NCBI RefSeq assembly: GCF_036227225.1
Contig: NZ_CP109444.1
Location: 10,087,501 to 10,151,500, forward strand
Direction of reading: 5' to 3'
Length of the DNA: 64,000 bases
Origin: Streptomyces sp. NBC_01478
GTDB taxonomy: Bacteria > Actinomycetota > Actinomycetes > Streptomycetales > Streptomycetaceae
Below are positions 8,424 to 17,597 of the stretch, piece after piece. The notes under the pieces are model-generated. The model was given only the letters and a program-made list of their open reading frames with translations, made no database searches and was not told the DNA's origin. The translations under genes were made by a program, and so were the position numbers. Numbering within the stretch: the first letter of the stretch is position 1; the number at the start of each line of letters is the position of its first letter.

Positions 8424-9116
8424 TCAGGAACCCGGCCGCACCTGACCGTGCTGCCAGGCCCAGGCCGCGATCTCGACGCGGTTCCGCGCGCCGAGTCTCA
8501 GTTGGACGCTGGAGAGATGCGTCTTCACCGTGGACAGCGAGACGTACAGCTCGGCGGCGATCTCGGCGTTGGTGCGGCCCAGGGCGACCAGCCGGACGAC
8601 CTCTGCCTCGCGCTCGGTGAGCGGATCGCGGAGCGCCGGTGCGGGCCGGGCCGGCTCGGGCGTGCCGGCCGTCGTGCCGGTGAGGTGCTTGAGCAGGCGG
8701 ACGGTGACCGAGGGGGAGACCAGCGAGTCACCGGCCGCCGCCGCCCGGACCGCCTCCGCCAGCAGGATCGGTCCCGAGTCCTTCAGCAGGAACCCGCACG
8801 CGCCGCCGCGCAGCGCACCGTACACGTACTCGTCCAGGTCGAAGGTCGTCACCACGACCACCCGCAGCGGATCGGCCACATCGGGCCCCGCGAGCAACCG
8901 CGTCGCCGCCAGACCGTCCAGCTTCGGCATCCGGATGTCCAGCAGACACACATCGGGCCGCTCCCGCCGGGCCAGCGCCACGGCCTCCTCGCCGTCGGCG
9001 GCCTCGGCGACCACGGTGATGTCGGGCTGTGCGTCCAGGAAGAACCGGAAACCGGTACGGACCATCTCCTGGTCGTCGGCGATCAGCACACGGATGGGCG
9101 TGGCGGGGACGGTCAT
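8424..9116 (-). CDS. NarL/LuxR-type response regulator
   Basis: The 230-residue protein starts with a receiver domain: acidic pair DD at residues 14-15, phospho-acceptor Asp60 in CLLDIRMPKLDG, Thr in VVVTTFD and Lys in FLLKDS. A LuxR-type helix-turn-helix follows (about 160-220) with LTEREAEVVRLVALGRTNAEIA and STVKTHL. It lies at the end of a minus-strand run DUF4333, ABC ATPase, ABC permease, regulator, and the matching histidine kinase is divergent at 12416. It probably binds the 12-bp inverted repeat at 12331-12380 and activates the transporter genes in response to membrane or cell-envelope stress, as in LiaRS/VraSR-like systems. Confidence 0.92.
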   Translation of the reverse strand: MTVPATPIRVLIADDQEMVRTGFRFFLDAQPDITVVAEAADGEEAVALARRERPDVCLLDIRMPKLDGLAATRLLAGPDVADPLRVVVVTTFDLDEYVYGALRGGACGFLLKDSGPILLAEAVRAAAAGDSLVSPSVTVRLLKHLTGTTAGTPEPARPAPALRDPLTEREAEVVRLVALGRTNAEIAAELYVSLSTVKTHLSSVQLRLGARNRVEIAAWAWQHGQVRPGS

Positions 9117-9154
9117 GGATCGATCATGCCTCAGCGGGAGAGGGATGGCCGGTG

Positions 9155-11152
9155 TCACTCCGTCGCCCGGGACGGGTCCGCGGTGACCGCGCGCAGCAGC
9201 GGGCGGCTCGCACCGATCGCGGTGAACAGGGCGAGGGCGCCGAGGCTTACGCAGACGGCCAGTTGTACGGCGCCGGAGGTGCTGATCGTGCTGCCGGCCG
9301 CCTTGTCGACCTGGACGGCGGCGTACAGGCCGGTCGCGGTCGTGCCGCCGGCCAGGACGAGCAGGGGGAGGACCGTCTCGCGGACCCTGGCCCGGTCCAA
9401 CACCTTCAGCGGGGTGCCGGACAGCCGGAGCAGTCCGTACGTGCGGCGCCGGTCCAGGACGTTCGCGGCGGCGGTCAGACCCGCCGAGGCCGTGGCCACG
9501 AGGAAGCTCAACGCCAGTGTGGCGGTGCCGAGTTGGGCCAGGCGGTCGGTGACGGCGGCGTCCTGCGCCTGCGCGTAGGTACCGGTGTACGGCAGTCGGC
9601 CCGCGCCGAGCGGCTGGAGAGCGGTGACGGCCGTGTCGACGGCGGCCGGACCGCCGGAGACCTGCGCGACCAGGCCGTCGCTGCCGCCGAGGAGGAAGTC
9701 GTCGTCGGTCGTGCCGACGGTCGCCGCGACCCCCGCCGCGCGTAGCAGTGTGCGGGCCTCGCCGACCGCGTGCCGGGCGGCGGTGGCGTTCGCGGTGGGT
9801 ACGGCGACCTGGCCCCGCTGGTCGAAGCCGACGATGCCGAGCTGGCCGACGCTGAAGAACCCGGCGACGAACCCCGCCAGCACCAGACCGCTCACCGTCC
9901 GCCACGCACCGCGCGGATCGTCGCTGAGCCGGCGCGCGGCCAGCAGGGTCGCCGGGCGACGGGCGAAGCGGCCCGCGATCCGGCCCAGTCGGTCCACGAC
10001 CCACGGCCCGAACATCCAGAAACCGCCGTAGAACAGCACCATCAGCGCGACCAGCGTCCCCGGCTTCAGGGTGCCGCCGCCCGTGCTCATCCGGATGTAG
10101 ACCAGTATCAGCACGAACAGGACGAGCCGGATCAGCCGGGTGCGGCGCGGATCGGACTGCTGGGCGACCCCGAGCGGCGCGGACGCCACCCGGCGCAGCA
10201 TCGACATCGCGCTCACCGCGATCAGCGCGCCCACGCCCACCACGACCGCCGCAACCCACGGCAGACCCACCCACAACTGCCCCGTGTACCAGGTTCCGAT
10301 GCCGTACGGGATCCCGGCGAGCGCGGGCAGCAGCGCCCCGTAGGCCACCGCACCCGTCAGGGCACCGGCCGCGCCCACCGCCGCCGCCTCCACGCCGGTC
10401 ATCGCGAGGATCTGCAGGGGAGTCGCACCGGCGAGACGCAGCGCGGCCAGCCGCTGTTCCCGCCGGGCCGCACCGAGCCGTCCGGCCGCCGAGGCCAGCA
10501 CGATCACGGGGACGACCAGAAGACCCACGCCGAGCAGGACCGCGCCCTGGTCGTCGACCGTGAACACGCTGCGCCGCGTACCGGAGAACCCGGAGACCAC
10601 CGCGCGCTCGGTCAGCCCCTGGTCGTAAAGCCCGTACCGCCCGGCCGACTTGGAGACCGCGGGGTCCGCGGGCGCCCGGCCGACGACGGCCACGAGCTCG
10701 TCGGGCGAGGCCAGTCCGGCGGCGCCGATCGTGCCGTAGGGCGTCGACTTCGGGAAACGGGCGGCCAGTTGGGAGGAGGGGAGGTCGTCGAGGAGCTTGG
10801 CGAGGGCGGGGGAGACGTACAACTCGCCTTGCTTCGGGAAGGTGTTCAGGCCGGGTGGTGCGGGTGTCGGTCTGTGGTCGGGGAGTTGGGCGAGGGAGAC
10901 GACCGTGATCGGCTCGTCGCGGACGTAGGTCGTGGTGAGGGCCTGGATCGCGGTGCCGTGGCGGTCCGCGTCGGGGGTGCGCCAGGCGGTGCGGTCGGCG
11001 CGGGCGCCCGCGCCGAAGTAGGCGGCGAGCAGGATGAGAAGGACGAGAGAGCCTACGGCGGCCGCTGTGGCGGCGAGGAGTTGGCTCTGCAGGCCGCGAC
11101 GGCCGGAGGACTTCGCGAGGTGCCAGGTCAGGGGCAGGACGGGGGAACGCAT
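9155..11152 (-). CDS. ABC transporter permease (FtsX-like)
   Basis: The 665-residue protein has a membrane helix near residues 20-45 and a large extracytoplasmic region (about 50-210). A block of three or four helices with FtsX-domain character follows (about 215-330), then further central helices and a second FtsX-like block at the C-terminus (about 550-660). This is the topology of MacB/BceB-like or lipoprotein-release-type exporters that work by mechanotransmission. It is separated by 16 nt from the upstream ATPase gene, and 38 nt from the response regulator downstream, so all are likely cotranscribed. Substrate is unknown; detoxification of antimicrobial peptides is the usual role of such two-component-linked transporters. 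Confidence 0.88.
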   Translation of the reverse strand: MRSPVLPLTWHLAKSSGRRGLQSQLLAATAAAVGSLVLLILLAAYFGAGARADRTAWRTPDADRHGTAIQALTTTYVRDEPITVVSLAQLPDHRPTPAPPGLNTFPKQGELYVSPALAKLLDDLPSSQLAARFPKSTPYGTIGAAGLASPDELVAVVGRAPADPAVSKSAGRYGLYDQGLTERAVVSGFSGTRRSVFTVDDQGAVLLGVGLLVVPVIVLASAAGRLGAARREQRLAALRLAGATPLQILAMTGVEAAAVGAAGALTGAVAYGALLPALAGIPYGIGTWYTGQLWVGLPWVAAVVVGVGALIAVSAMSMLRRVASAPLGVAQQSDPRRTRLIRLVLFVLILVYIRMSTGGGTLKPGTLVALMVLFYGGFWMFGPWVVDRLGRIAGRFARRPATLLAARRLSDDPRGAWRTVSGLVLAGFVAGFFSVGQLGIVGFDQRGQVAVPTANATAARHAVGEARTLLRAAGVAATVGTTDDDFLLGGSDGLVAQVSGGPAAVDTAVTALQPLGAGRLPYTGTYAQAQDAAVTDRLAQLGTATLALSFLVATASAGLTAAANVLDRRRTYGLLRLSGTPLKVLDRARVRETVLPLLVLAGGTTATGLYAAVQVDKAAGSTISTSGAVQLAVCVSLGALALFTAIGASRPLLRAVTADPSRATE

Positions 11153-11168
11153 CGAGGGCTCCGGGGGC

Positions 11169-11891
11169 TCAACTGGCGGTGAACTGGGTGTAGTTGGTGA
11201 TCCGGCCGTCGCGGACCTGGAGGATCCGGTCGCAGTGGGCGGCCACATCGGCGTCGTGCGTGACCATCACCAGGGCGGCACCCTGTTCACGCGTCACCGA
11301 CGTGAGGAGACGTACGACCTCCGTGCTGGTCGCCTGGTCCAGGGCGCCGGTCGGCTCGTCGGCGAAGACCACGTCCGGCGCCACGGCCAACGCGCGGGCG
11401 ATGGCGACCCGTTGGGCCTGCCCACCGGACAACTGCCCCGGGCGGCGCCGCTCCAGACCGTCCAGACCGAGCGGTGCGAACCAGCGCCGGGCGCGCTCCA
11501 CCGCCTGCGCGCGGGGCACACCCTCCAGCATCAGCGGAAGGGCGACGTTCTCCTCGGCGGGCAGTTCGGGGAGCAACTGGCCGGACTGGAAGACGAACCC
11601 GAACCGCTTGCGGCGCAGCGCGCTGAGCCGGTTCTCGCCCAGGTCGTCGATACGCCCCCAGCCTTCGGCCGGGGGGACCCCCATCTCGCTTCGCTCGCCG
11701 CGCAGCAGCACCTGGCCGCCGTCGGGGCGGATGATCCCGGCGAGCGTGTGCAGGAGGGTGGACTTGCCGGAGCCCGAAGGGCCCATGATCGCGAGGGAGT
11801 CGCCGGCGCCGACCTCCACGTCGACGCCCGCGAGGGCCGTGGTGGAGCCGTATGTCTTGGTGAGGCCGACACCGGCCAGGACGGCGCTCAT
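11169..11891 (-). CDS. ABC transporter ATP-binding protein (MacB/LolD type)
   Basis: The 240-residue ATPase shows Walker A GPSGSGKST at residues 37-45, a Q-loop in FVFQSGQLLPELPAEENV, the signature LSGGQAQR, Walker B VVFADEPTGALD and the switch histidine in MVTHD. This sequence set is typical of the LolD/MacB/BceA subgroup that pairs with FtsX-like permeases, here the next gene. The start codon at 11891 overlaps the stop of the DUF4333 gene as ATGA, so the two are translationally coupled. It energises the permease at the inner face of the membrane. Confidence 0.95.
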   Translation of the reverse strand: MSAVLAGVGLTKTYGSTTALAGVDVEVGAGDSLAIMGPSGSGKSTLLHTLAGIIRPDGGQVLLRGERSEMGVPPAEGWGRIDDLGENRLSALRRKRFGFVFQSGQLLPELPAEENVALPLMLEGVPRAQAVERARRWFAPLGLDGLERRRPGQLSGGQAQRVAIARALAVAPDVVFADEPTGALDQATSTEVVRLLTSVTREQGAALVMVTHDADVAAHCDRILQVRDGRITNYTQFTAS

Positions 11892-12262
11892 GAGCGGTCG
11901 AACTTCCACGTGACGGAGTCGGCCGAGGCCTTCACCACGTGGACGGGAATGCGGACGGTCGAACCGTCGCTCTTCCGGCCCGTGCAGGTGACGGTGGCTC
12001 CGGCGACGGCCTTCAGACCCGTGGGGCAGGTGACACCGGAGACCTTGTCGCCGACCCAGGGCAGCGGGTGGTACCTGCTCTGCGCCCGGCCCGCGACGAT
12101 GTCCGCCGACAGCGCCTTGTGGCCGTCGACCGACACCGTGGTGTGCGCGTCGAGTTCGGTGGTGGACTGCGTGCCGGAGAGCAGATGGGTGCCGAGCGCC
12201 CCGAGGGCGACCGCGGCCGCCGCGCCGCCGATCACCCCGATGACGAACCTGGTGGACTGCAT
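11888..12262 (-). CDS. DUF4333-like membrane-anchored protein
   Basis: The 124-residue protein has an N-terminal membrane/signal segment (VIGVIGGAAAAVALGALGTHLL, residues about 8-29 with flanking residues). An extracytoplasmic domain follows with two cysteines in VTCPTGLKA and VTCTGRKSDG, a pattern characteristic of DUF4333. It is the first gene of the transporter operon and overlaps the ATPase gene by four nt. An extracytoplasmic accessory role for the transporter or a ligand-binding role for the divergent histidine kinase is possible; the family itself has no established function that I know. Confidence 0.75.
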   Translation of the reverse strand: MQSTRFVIGVIGGAAAAVALGALGTHLLSGTQSTTELDAHTTVSVDGHKALSADIVAGRAQSRYHPLPWVGDKVSGVTCPTGLKAVAGATVTCTGRKSDGSTVRIPVHVVKASADSVTWKFDRS

Positions 12263-12330
12263 CACGTACTCCTGAAGGGTCGGAGAGGAGGAAGTGGTCC
12301 CACTCTCGCCAGCCCGGACCCGCGCCCGCC

Positions 12331-12380
12331 TCGGCCGAACGGCCAGGGTTCGCGGCACGCCCACTCGACCGTTCGGCCGA
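12331..12380. promoter_or_regulatory. Inverted repeat, candidate response-regulator operator
   Basis: TCGGCCGAACGG (12331-12342) is repeated exactly as its reverse complement at 12369-12380, within the 153-nt divergent region between the DUF4333/ABC operon and the histidine kinase gene. Perfect 12-bp arms separated by 26 nt fit a site for a dimeric NarL-type regulator controlling both sides. Binding is inferred from position only. Confidence 0.55.
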
Positions 12381-12415
12381 TCCCGTCCCACCGAGCCTCG
12401 CATACCGTGACCAGC

Positions 12416-13591
12416 ATGAAATCCGTCACCGGCCGGGGCTGCGCACGGGGGCTCGCCGTGGGCGCCCTGCTCGGGTTCGCGGTCTACGACCTGAGCTTCA
12501 CGACCGCCACCGGCGACGCGACCTGGCCCGCGGTCGTGGTGCTCCTCACCGGTCTGGCCGCCGTTCTGTGGCCCGTCGCCCGGCGCCCGCCGTGGTTGAC
12601 CCCACAGGTGCGCACCGCCGTGCCCGCCGCCCTCTCGCTGGCGTACAGCGCGGGCGCGATCCTCGCCGGGCGGTCGGAGCCGTTCGGCCCCGGCGAGATC
12701 ATGCTCCTGCTCACCCTGACCTTCATCGCCGTACGGCACTGCCCGCAGCGCTGGGCCGTGGTGTGCGGTGTCCTGGACGGTCTCGCGCTGCTCGCCCTGC
12801 CGGCGCGCTACTTCCACTCGGTGACCGACGACAGCCTGTACCTCGTCACGGCCCTTGGTCTGGTACTGCTCGGCAGCACCGCCGGGCTGGCCGGTTATCT
12901 GCGCTCGCTCGACTACCGCCGTACCGTCGCGGTTACCGAGACCCGGCGCGCCGAACGCTTCGCCATCGCCGCCGACCTGCACGACTTCGTCGCCCACCAC
13001 GTCACCGGGATCCTCGTGCAGACCCAGGTGGCCCGCATGATGGCGACCAGCCGGCCGGAAGACCTCGACCCGGTCCTGGCGGCCATCGAACGCGCCTCGA
13101 CCGAGGCCCTGGCGTCCATGCGCCGCACGGTCGGCGTCCTGCGCGACGCGGGACCGGACGCGGCCGACCGCCGCCCCGTCGGTGACCTGGCGGCCGTCGC
13201 GGAGCTCGTCGACGGTTTCGCGAGCGCCGCCCAGAAGGTCACCCTGCGCCGCGACCCCACCCTGCCCGACGACCTCCCGCACGAGGTGCAGGCCGCCGCC
13301 TTCCGGGTCGTACAGGAAGCCCTGACGAACGTACGACGCCACGCGGCCGACGCCGCCGAGGTCACCGTGGGCCTGCGCCGCGCCGGCCGCCGCCTGGAGG
13401 TCACGGTCACCGACGACGGCCACGGCGGCACCCAGCTCCCGCCGGCCGCGCACGGCGGAGGCTTCGGTCTCGTCGGCCTCACGGAACGGGTGACGGCGCT
13501 CGGCGGTGAACTCCGGGCCGGTCCGCGCGCGGGGCCGGGGGAGGCGGGGGGCTGGGAGGTGCGGGCGGTGTTTCCGGTGGGGCGGTTCTGA
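12416..13591 (+). CDS. Sensor histidine kinase (NarL/DesK class)
   Basis: The 391-residue kinase has five or six hydrophobic helices in the first 170 residues. A HisKA_3 box follows, with the histidine in AADLHDFVAHHVTG near residue 190, and then a HATPase_c domain with FRVVQEALTNVRRHA, VTDDGHGG and GFGLVGLTERV. It lies opposite the DUF4333/ABC/response regulator operon and is the natural partner of the regulator at 8424. It probably autophosphorylates on sensing an envelope signal within the membrane, since it has no large extracellular domain. Start at 12416 chosen as the ATG just before the first membrane segment. Confidence 0.9.
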   Translation: MKSVTGRGCARGLAVGALLGFAVYDLSFTTATGDATWPAVVVLLTGLAAVLWPVARRPPWLTPQVRTAVPAALSLAYSAGAILAGRSEPFGPGEIMLLLTLTFIAVRHCPQRWAVVCGVLDGLALLALPARYFHSVTDDSLYLVTALGLVLLGSTAGLAGYLRSLDYRRTVAVTETRRAERFAIAADLHDFVAHHVTGILVQTQVARMMATSRPEDLDPVLAAIERASTEALASMRRTVGVLRDAGPDAADRRPVGDLAAVAELVDGFASAAQKVTLRRDPTLPDDLPHEVQAAAFRVVQEALTNVRRHAADAAEVTVGLRRAGRRLEVTVTDDGHGGTQLPPAAHGGGFGLVGLTERVTALGGELRAGPRAGPGEAGGWEVRAVFPVGRF

Positions 13592-13619
13592 GGAGCGGGG
13601 GTGTGACTCGGATGCCTCG

Positions 13620-14432
13620 TCAGACCTTGAAGCCGATCCCGCCGTACAACGAGATCGGTCCCTCGCCGAGCGGCGTCTCGCCCTCCGCGAGTTCGGGATG
13701 CCACTCGGAGACGGACACGATGCCGGGGTCCATCGGCTCAAGTCCCTTGAAGAGGCTGCTCACTTCGGCGTGTGTGCGGGCGACCAGCGTCACCCCGCCC
13801 GCCGCGTAGGCGGCGATGCCACGCTCCACCTTCTCCGGTTCGAGGTCGGCCGTCATCGCGGACAGCACGAGGCAACTGCCCGGCGCCAGCGCGTCGACGA
13901 GGGTGCCCACCAGCTCGTGGGCGCCGTCCTCGTCCGGGATGAAGTGCAGCAGGGCGATGAGGGACAGCGCGATCGGACGCTCGAAGTCCAGGACGCGGGC
14001 CGCCTGTTGGAGGATGGTGAGCGGTTCGCGGGCGTCGGCCTGGATGTACTCCGTCGCACCCTCGGGGGTGCTGTGCAGCAGCGCCGCGGCATGGGCGAGG
14101 ACGATCGGGTCGTTGTCGACGTACACGATCCGCGCGTCCGGCGCCGTGGACTGGGCGATCTGGTGGAGGTTGGGCGCGGTCGGTATGCCGGTGCCGACGT
14201 CCAGGAACTGACGGATGCCCGACTGCCCGGCGAGCATCCGCGTCGCCCGCTGCATGAACCAGCGGTTGGCGCGTGCGGTCCGCGGGGCGCCGGGGTCAAG
14301 TGCCGTGATGTGTCTGGCGAGTTGCTCGTCGACCGGGTAGTTGTCCTTGCCGCCGAGGAACCAGTCGTACACCCGCGCCGGATGCGGCTTCGATGTGTCG
14401 ATCCGCTGGACGGCCGGCTCTGTCCCGGTCAC
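13620..14432 (-). CDS. SAM-dependent methyltransferase (DUF574 type)
   Basis: The 270-residue protein has the family signature near its start (ARVYDWFLGGKDNYPVD) and the SAM-binding glycine loop QFLDVGTGIPT around residue 75. The acidic loop is VYVDNDP. This matches the actinobacterial S-adenosyl methyltransferase family (Methyltransf_19/DUF574), abundant in Streptomyces and of unknown substrates. A GTG start at 14432 with a GAGGAG site six nt upstream is preferred over the ATG 42 nt earlier. The protein is cytoplasmic. It is not obviously linked to its neighbours. Confidence 0.88.
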   Translation of the reverse strand: MTGTEPAVQRIDTSKPHPARVYDWFLGGKDNYPVDEQLARHITALDPGAPRTARANRWFMQRATRMLAGQSGIRQFLDVGTGIPTAPNLHQIAQSTAPDARIVYVDNDPIVLAHAAALLHSTPEGATEYIQADAREPLTILQQAARVLDFERPIALSLIALLHFIPDEDGAHELVGTLVDALAPGSCLVLSAMTADLEPEKVERGIAAYAAGGVTLVARTHAEVSSLFKGLEPMDPGIVSVSEWHPELAEGETPLGEGPISLYGGIGFKV

Positions 14433-14522
14433 GCGAGGCTCCTCTGCTCGACTGCGCACTACGACGACCGCCACGAGTTCTGTACGACGATCCGCGCGGG
14501 CTGTGCGAGAAGTTTGGCACGC

Positions 14523-15347
14523 TCATGCTGACCGGGTGGCGCGGTTCGACACCCCGTCCAGGAAACGGATCAGGTCCGCGAAGACCTCCGCCCGGTTCGT
14601 CTCGTGGAACACCTCGTGCCGGGCGCCCGGATACACGTGCTCGGTCAACTCGCCGCCGCTCAACCGCTCCACGCCGACTCGGCTGCCGGCGAGCGGGACG
14701 AGCCGGTCGTCGGCGCCGTGGAGCCAGAGCAGGGGAAGTCCGCCGATGTCGCCCGACTCGGTGACGGTCCCCAGGGTTGTGGCGAAGGCCTCCAGCGTCG
14801 GCCGCTTCATTGGACCGTGCCAGACCAGCGGATCCGCCGCGTACGCCGTACCGACGCCCGGGTCGCGGGAGAGCGCGGCCGGGCTGATCGGGAGGTCGGG
14901 GATCTCGTCGAGGGTGAGCAGCCGGCCCGGCAGCTCCCAGCCGCCGATCACCGGCCCGGACAGCACGAGCGCGGCCAACTCCTCGCCGTACCGCTGCGCG
15001 AAACGGGCCGCGATCAGGCCGCCCATGGAATGGCCGATCAGGACGATGGGGACACCCGGGTGCGTGGCACGTGCCAGCTCGGCCACGGAGTGCAGGTCCG
15101 TGACCACGTCCTCGAAGTCCTCGATCAGCACACGCTCACCGGCCGACCTGCCGTGACCCTGATGATCGGGACCGAGGACGGCCGCGCCGTGCGCCAGCAG
15201 TACGGCGGCCAACTCGGCGTACCGGCCGAGGTGTTCGCCGTATCCGTGCGCGACGAGGGCGATGTGGCGAGGGTTCTCGTGCGGCCACTCGTGTGCGGTG
15301 AGCGTGCCCCGGGTGCCGGGGAGGACATGTTCGCGGGTGTCGTCCAC
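14523..15347 (-). CDS. Monoacylglycerol lipase-like alpha/beta hydrolase
   Basis: The 274-residue protein has the HG oxyanion motif in LVAHGYGEHLGRY and the nucleophile elbow GHSMGG with Ser107. An aspartate in WLHGADDRLVP and a C-terminal histidine in PGARHEVFHE complete the triad. The HGYGEH and DHQGHGRS segments are typical of monoglyceride lipases and lysophospholipases (serine aminopeptidase S33 fold). It should cleave monoacylglycerols or similar lipid esters in the cytoplasm or at the membrane face. The GTG start at 15347 has no clear ribosome site and may be leaderless. It is divergent from the TSUP permease gene. Confidence 0.88.
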   Translation of the reverse strand: MDDTREHVLPGTRGTLTAHEWPHENPRHIALVAHGYGEHLGRYAELAAVLLAHGAAVLGPDHQGHGRSAGERVLIEDFEDVVTDLHSVAELARATHPGVPIVLIGHSMGGLIAARFAQRYGEELAALVLSGPVIGGWELPGRLLTLDEIPDLPISPAALSRDPGVGTAYAADPLVWHGPMKRPTLEAFATTLGTVTESGDIGGLPLLWLHGADDRLVPLAGSRVGVERLSGGELTEHVYPGARHEVFHETNRAEVFADLIRFLDGVSNRATRSA

Positions 15348-15478
15348 AGCCGGAAACTAGCATCGTCGATCGGTGGCCATGATCCGTCGACGGCCGTGGC
15401 CCGTCCCGGCGTGGCAGGGGCCACCTGGCGAGACACTCCTTACGCGGCCAGATGTAAGGACATACCATCGGTCCTCGC

Positions 15479-16264
15479 ATGAACACGATGACTCTCTGGC
15501 ACATAACCGGTTGGGAATTCGCCGCGCTCGCCGCCGCGGCCCTGCTCGTCGGCTTCTCGAAGACCGCCGTGAGCGGGGCCAACACGGTCAGCCTGGCGAT
15601 CTTCGCGGCCGTCCTGCCCGCCCGCGCCTCCACCGGCGTCCTGCTCCCGATCCTGATCGTCGGCGATGTCCTCGCCGTCCTCACCTACCGGCGGCACGCC
15701 CACTGGCCCACGCTGTGGCGGCTGTTCCCGGCGGTCGCGGCGGGAGTCGTGATCGGGACGCTGTTCCTGGTGTGGGCCGACGACGCGGTCGTACGGACGT
15801 CGATCGGGGCGATCCTGCTGTTCATGGCCGGGGTCACCCTGTGGCGCCGACGCAAGGCGGACACGGGGGCCGGGGCCGGTGACGAGCCGGACTCCGTCAC
15901 CACGAGGTCCGGCCGGGCGAAGGCGGGCTCGTACGGCGTGCTCGGCGGGTTCACCACGATGGTCGCCAACGCCGGCGGCCCGGTGATGTCGATGTACCTG
16001 CTCTCCGCCGGCTTCCGGAAGCTGGGCTTCCTCGGCACGTCGGCGTTCTTCTTCCTGATCGTCAACGTGACCAAAGTGCCCTTCAGCGTGGGCCTCGGCC
16101 TGATCGACGGGCACTCCCTCCTGCTTGACGCGGCACTCGCGGCATTCGTCGTGCCCGGTGCGTTCATCGGCAAATGGGCTGTGAACCGAATCAACCAGCG
16201 ACTGTTCGAGCAACTCGTGATCGCGGCGACGATCATCGGCGGACTGCAACTGCTGCTGCGCTGA
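15479..16264 (+). CDS. TSUP (TauE/SafE) family membrane permease
   Basis: The 261-residue protein has eight predicted membrane helices in two related halves, each with the glycine-rich GFSKTAVSGAN / GGFTTMVANAGGP loops that mark the TauE/SafE sulfite or sulfonate exporter family. The second loop (about residues 155-170) is well conserved. It probably moves a small organic or inorganic sulfur anion across the plasma membrane; direction and substrate cannot be read from sequence. cobK begins 55 nt downstream on the same strand and may be cotranscribed. Confidence 0.88.
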   Translation: MNTMTLWHITGWEFAALAAAALLVGFSKTAVSGANTVSLAIFAAVLPARASTGVLLPILIVGDVLAVLTYRRHAHWPTLWRLFPAVAAGVVIGTLFLVWADDAVVRTSIGAILLFMAGVTLWRRRKADTGAGAGDEPDSVTTRSGRAKAGSYGVLGGFTTMVANAGGPVMSMYLLSAGFRKLGFLGTSAFFFLIVNVTKVPFSVGLGLIDGHSLLLDAALAAFVVPGAFIGKWAVNRINQRLFEQLVIAATIIGGLQLLLR

Positions 16265-16318
16265 CGACGCCGCCGACTCCCCGGACGCCTCCGCCCCGTG
16301 ACCTCGTACGCTCGCCCC

Positions 16319-17089
16319 ATGTCCCCGCACATCCTGATCCTCGGCGGCACCACCGAGGCACGTGAACTCGCCGCCGAGCTGACGCGACGGCGTCCCGAGA
16401 TCCGGGTGACCACCTCCCTCGCCGGGCGGGTGTCACGGCCTGGGGCACTGGCGGGAGAGGTACGGATCGGCGGGTTCGGCGGAGCCGAGGGCCTGGCCGA
16501 GTGGTTGCGGGAGCACCGCGTGGACGCCGTCGTCGACGCCACCCACCCCTTCGCGGAGTCGATCACCGCGAACGCGGTGCGGGCCGCGGCGGCGAGCGGC
16601 CTGCCCGTCGTGGTGCTGCGCCGGCCGGGTTGGCAGCCCGGCCCCGGTGACCGCTGGCACCCGGTCGCGGACCTGGCCGAGGCCGCCGAGGCGCTCCCCG
16701 CACTCGGGCGCCGCGTCCTGCTCACCACCGGCCGCCTCGGGCTCGCCGCCTTCGCCCATCTGTCCCGATTGCACTTCGTCGTACGGTCGGTGGAGCCGCC
16801 CGAGCCCCCGATGCCGCCGGATGTCGAAGTGCTGCTCGCCCGCGGGCCCTTCACCGTGGCCGACGAGACGGCGCTGCTGCGCGAGCACCGGATCGACGTG
16901 GTCGTGACGAAGGACAGCGGGGGAGTGGCGACCTCGGCGAAACTCACGGCCGCGCGGACGGCGGGCGTTCCGGTCGTGGTCGTACGACGACCGCCGTTGC
17001 CGGACGGGGTGAGCGCGGTGCCCGATGTCGCCGGGGTGCTGGAGCGGCTGGGTCGGCTGGAGCGGCTGGGGCTCAGCCCGGGGCGATGA
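16319..17089 (+). CDS. cobK: Precorrin-6A reductase
   Basis: The 256-residue protein opens with the dinucleotide-binding strand HILILGGTTEARELA, the hallmark of CobK/CbiJ. Family segments DATHPFAE (about residue 77) and VVTKDSGG (about residue 197) are also present. It reduces precorrin-6A to precorrin-6B with NADPH in cobalamin synthesis. Together with cobF about 2.7 kb away it indicates the aerobic (cobalt-late) pathway. The ATG at 16319 is chosen because the glycine motif starts within six residues; the ATG 21 nt upstream is less likely. Its end overlaps the convergent zinc-motif gene by 17 nt. Confidence 0.93.
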   Translation: MSPHILILGGTTEARELAAELTRRRPEIRVTTSLAGRVSRPGALAGEVRIGGFGGAEGLAEWLREHRVDAVVDATHPFAESITANAVRAAAASGLPVVVLRRPGWQPGPGDRWHPVADLAEAAEALPALGRRVLLTTGRLGLAAFAHLSRLHFVVRSVEPPEPPMPPDVEVLLARGPFTVADETALLREHRIDVVVTKDSGGVATSAKLTAARTAGVPVVVVRRPPLPDGVSAVPDVAGVLERLGRLERLGLSPGR

Positions 17090-17537
17090 CCGTGGCCCGG
17101 AGCCGGTCCACCGTGCGCAGCATCTCGTCCCGGTTCTTGGCGGACTTCATCCAGGCCGGGAGCCGGGCGACCAGCGTCATCTTCTGCCCGGTGTCGTACC
17201 AGGGCGCGCGTTCGCGCAGGTCGGCGGCGACGAACCGCCGGATCAGGTCGAGGTGTTGGAGGTTGTACGCCCACAACTCCCCGTGTCTGGTCCTGGTTCG
17301 CAGCCAGAGGGGCGGCCGGGAGCACGGAGAGGGGCCCGTGTCGATCCTGCACAGGCCGCAGGACCGGCAGACCAGGCGGGTGTGCGGATACCGCTTCCCC
17401 TCGGCGTCCGGAGGCGTGCACGGGCGCCGCTCGAAGTGGGCGATCCGCTCGCAGCGCGGGCAGCGCACCAGCATCGACGACGCGAAGTCGGAGCGGGTGG
17501 CGCGCGGGTCGTGGAAGCGCACGGGAGCGGGGGACAT
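17073..17537 (-). CDS. Cysteine-rich putative zinc-binding protein
   Basis: The 154-residue protein has CPRC near residue 24 and CRSC near residue 53 followed by another Cys at GLCRID, a treble-clef or zinc-ribbon-like arrangement with histidines nearby. The C-terminal half is helical and basic. It resembles proteins reported in many Streptomyces with no known role, sometimes called TFIIB-type zinc ribbon-containing, and might bind nucleic acid. The start at 17537 was preferred over a longer frame because the upstream residues are low complexity. It overlaps cobK by 17 nt at the 3' ends. Confidence 0.65.
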   Translation of the reverse strand: MSPAPVRFHDPRATRSDFASSMLVRCPRCERIAHFERRPCTPPDAEGKRYPHTRLVCRSCGLCRIDTGPSPCSRPPLWLRTRTRHGELWAYNLQHLDLIRRFVAADLRERAPWYDTGQKMTLVARLPAWMKSAKNRDEMLRTVDRLRATVIAPG

Positions 17538-17597
17538 GCCGTGAGTATGACCACCGGCGCGCTCGCCCGGCACCCGGATTTCAGGGCACCGGAGTCT

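Noticed and set aside
10621..10640. TTA trinucleotide on the minus strand in the ABC permease gene
   Set aside because: The frame reads CTT TAC, so it is not a TTA codon.
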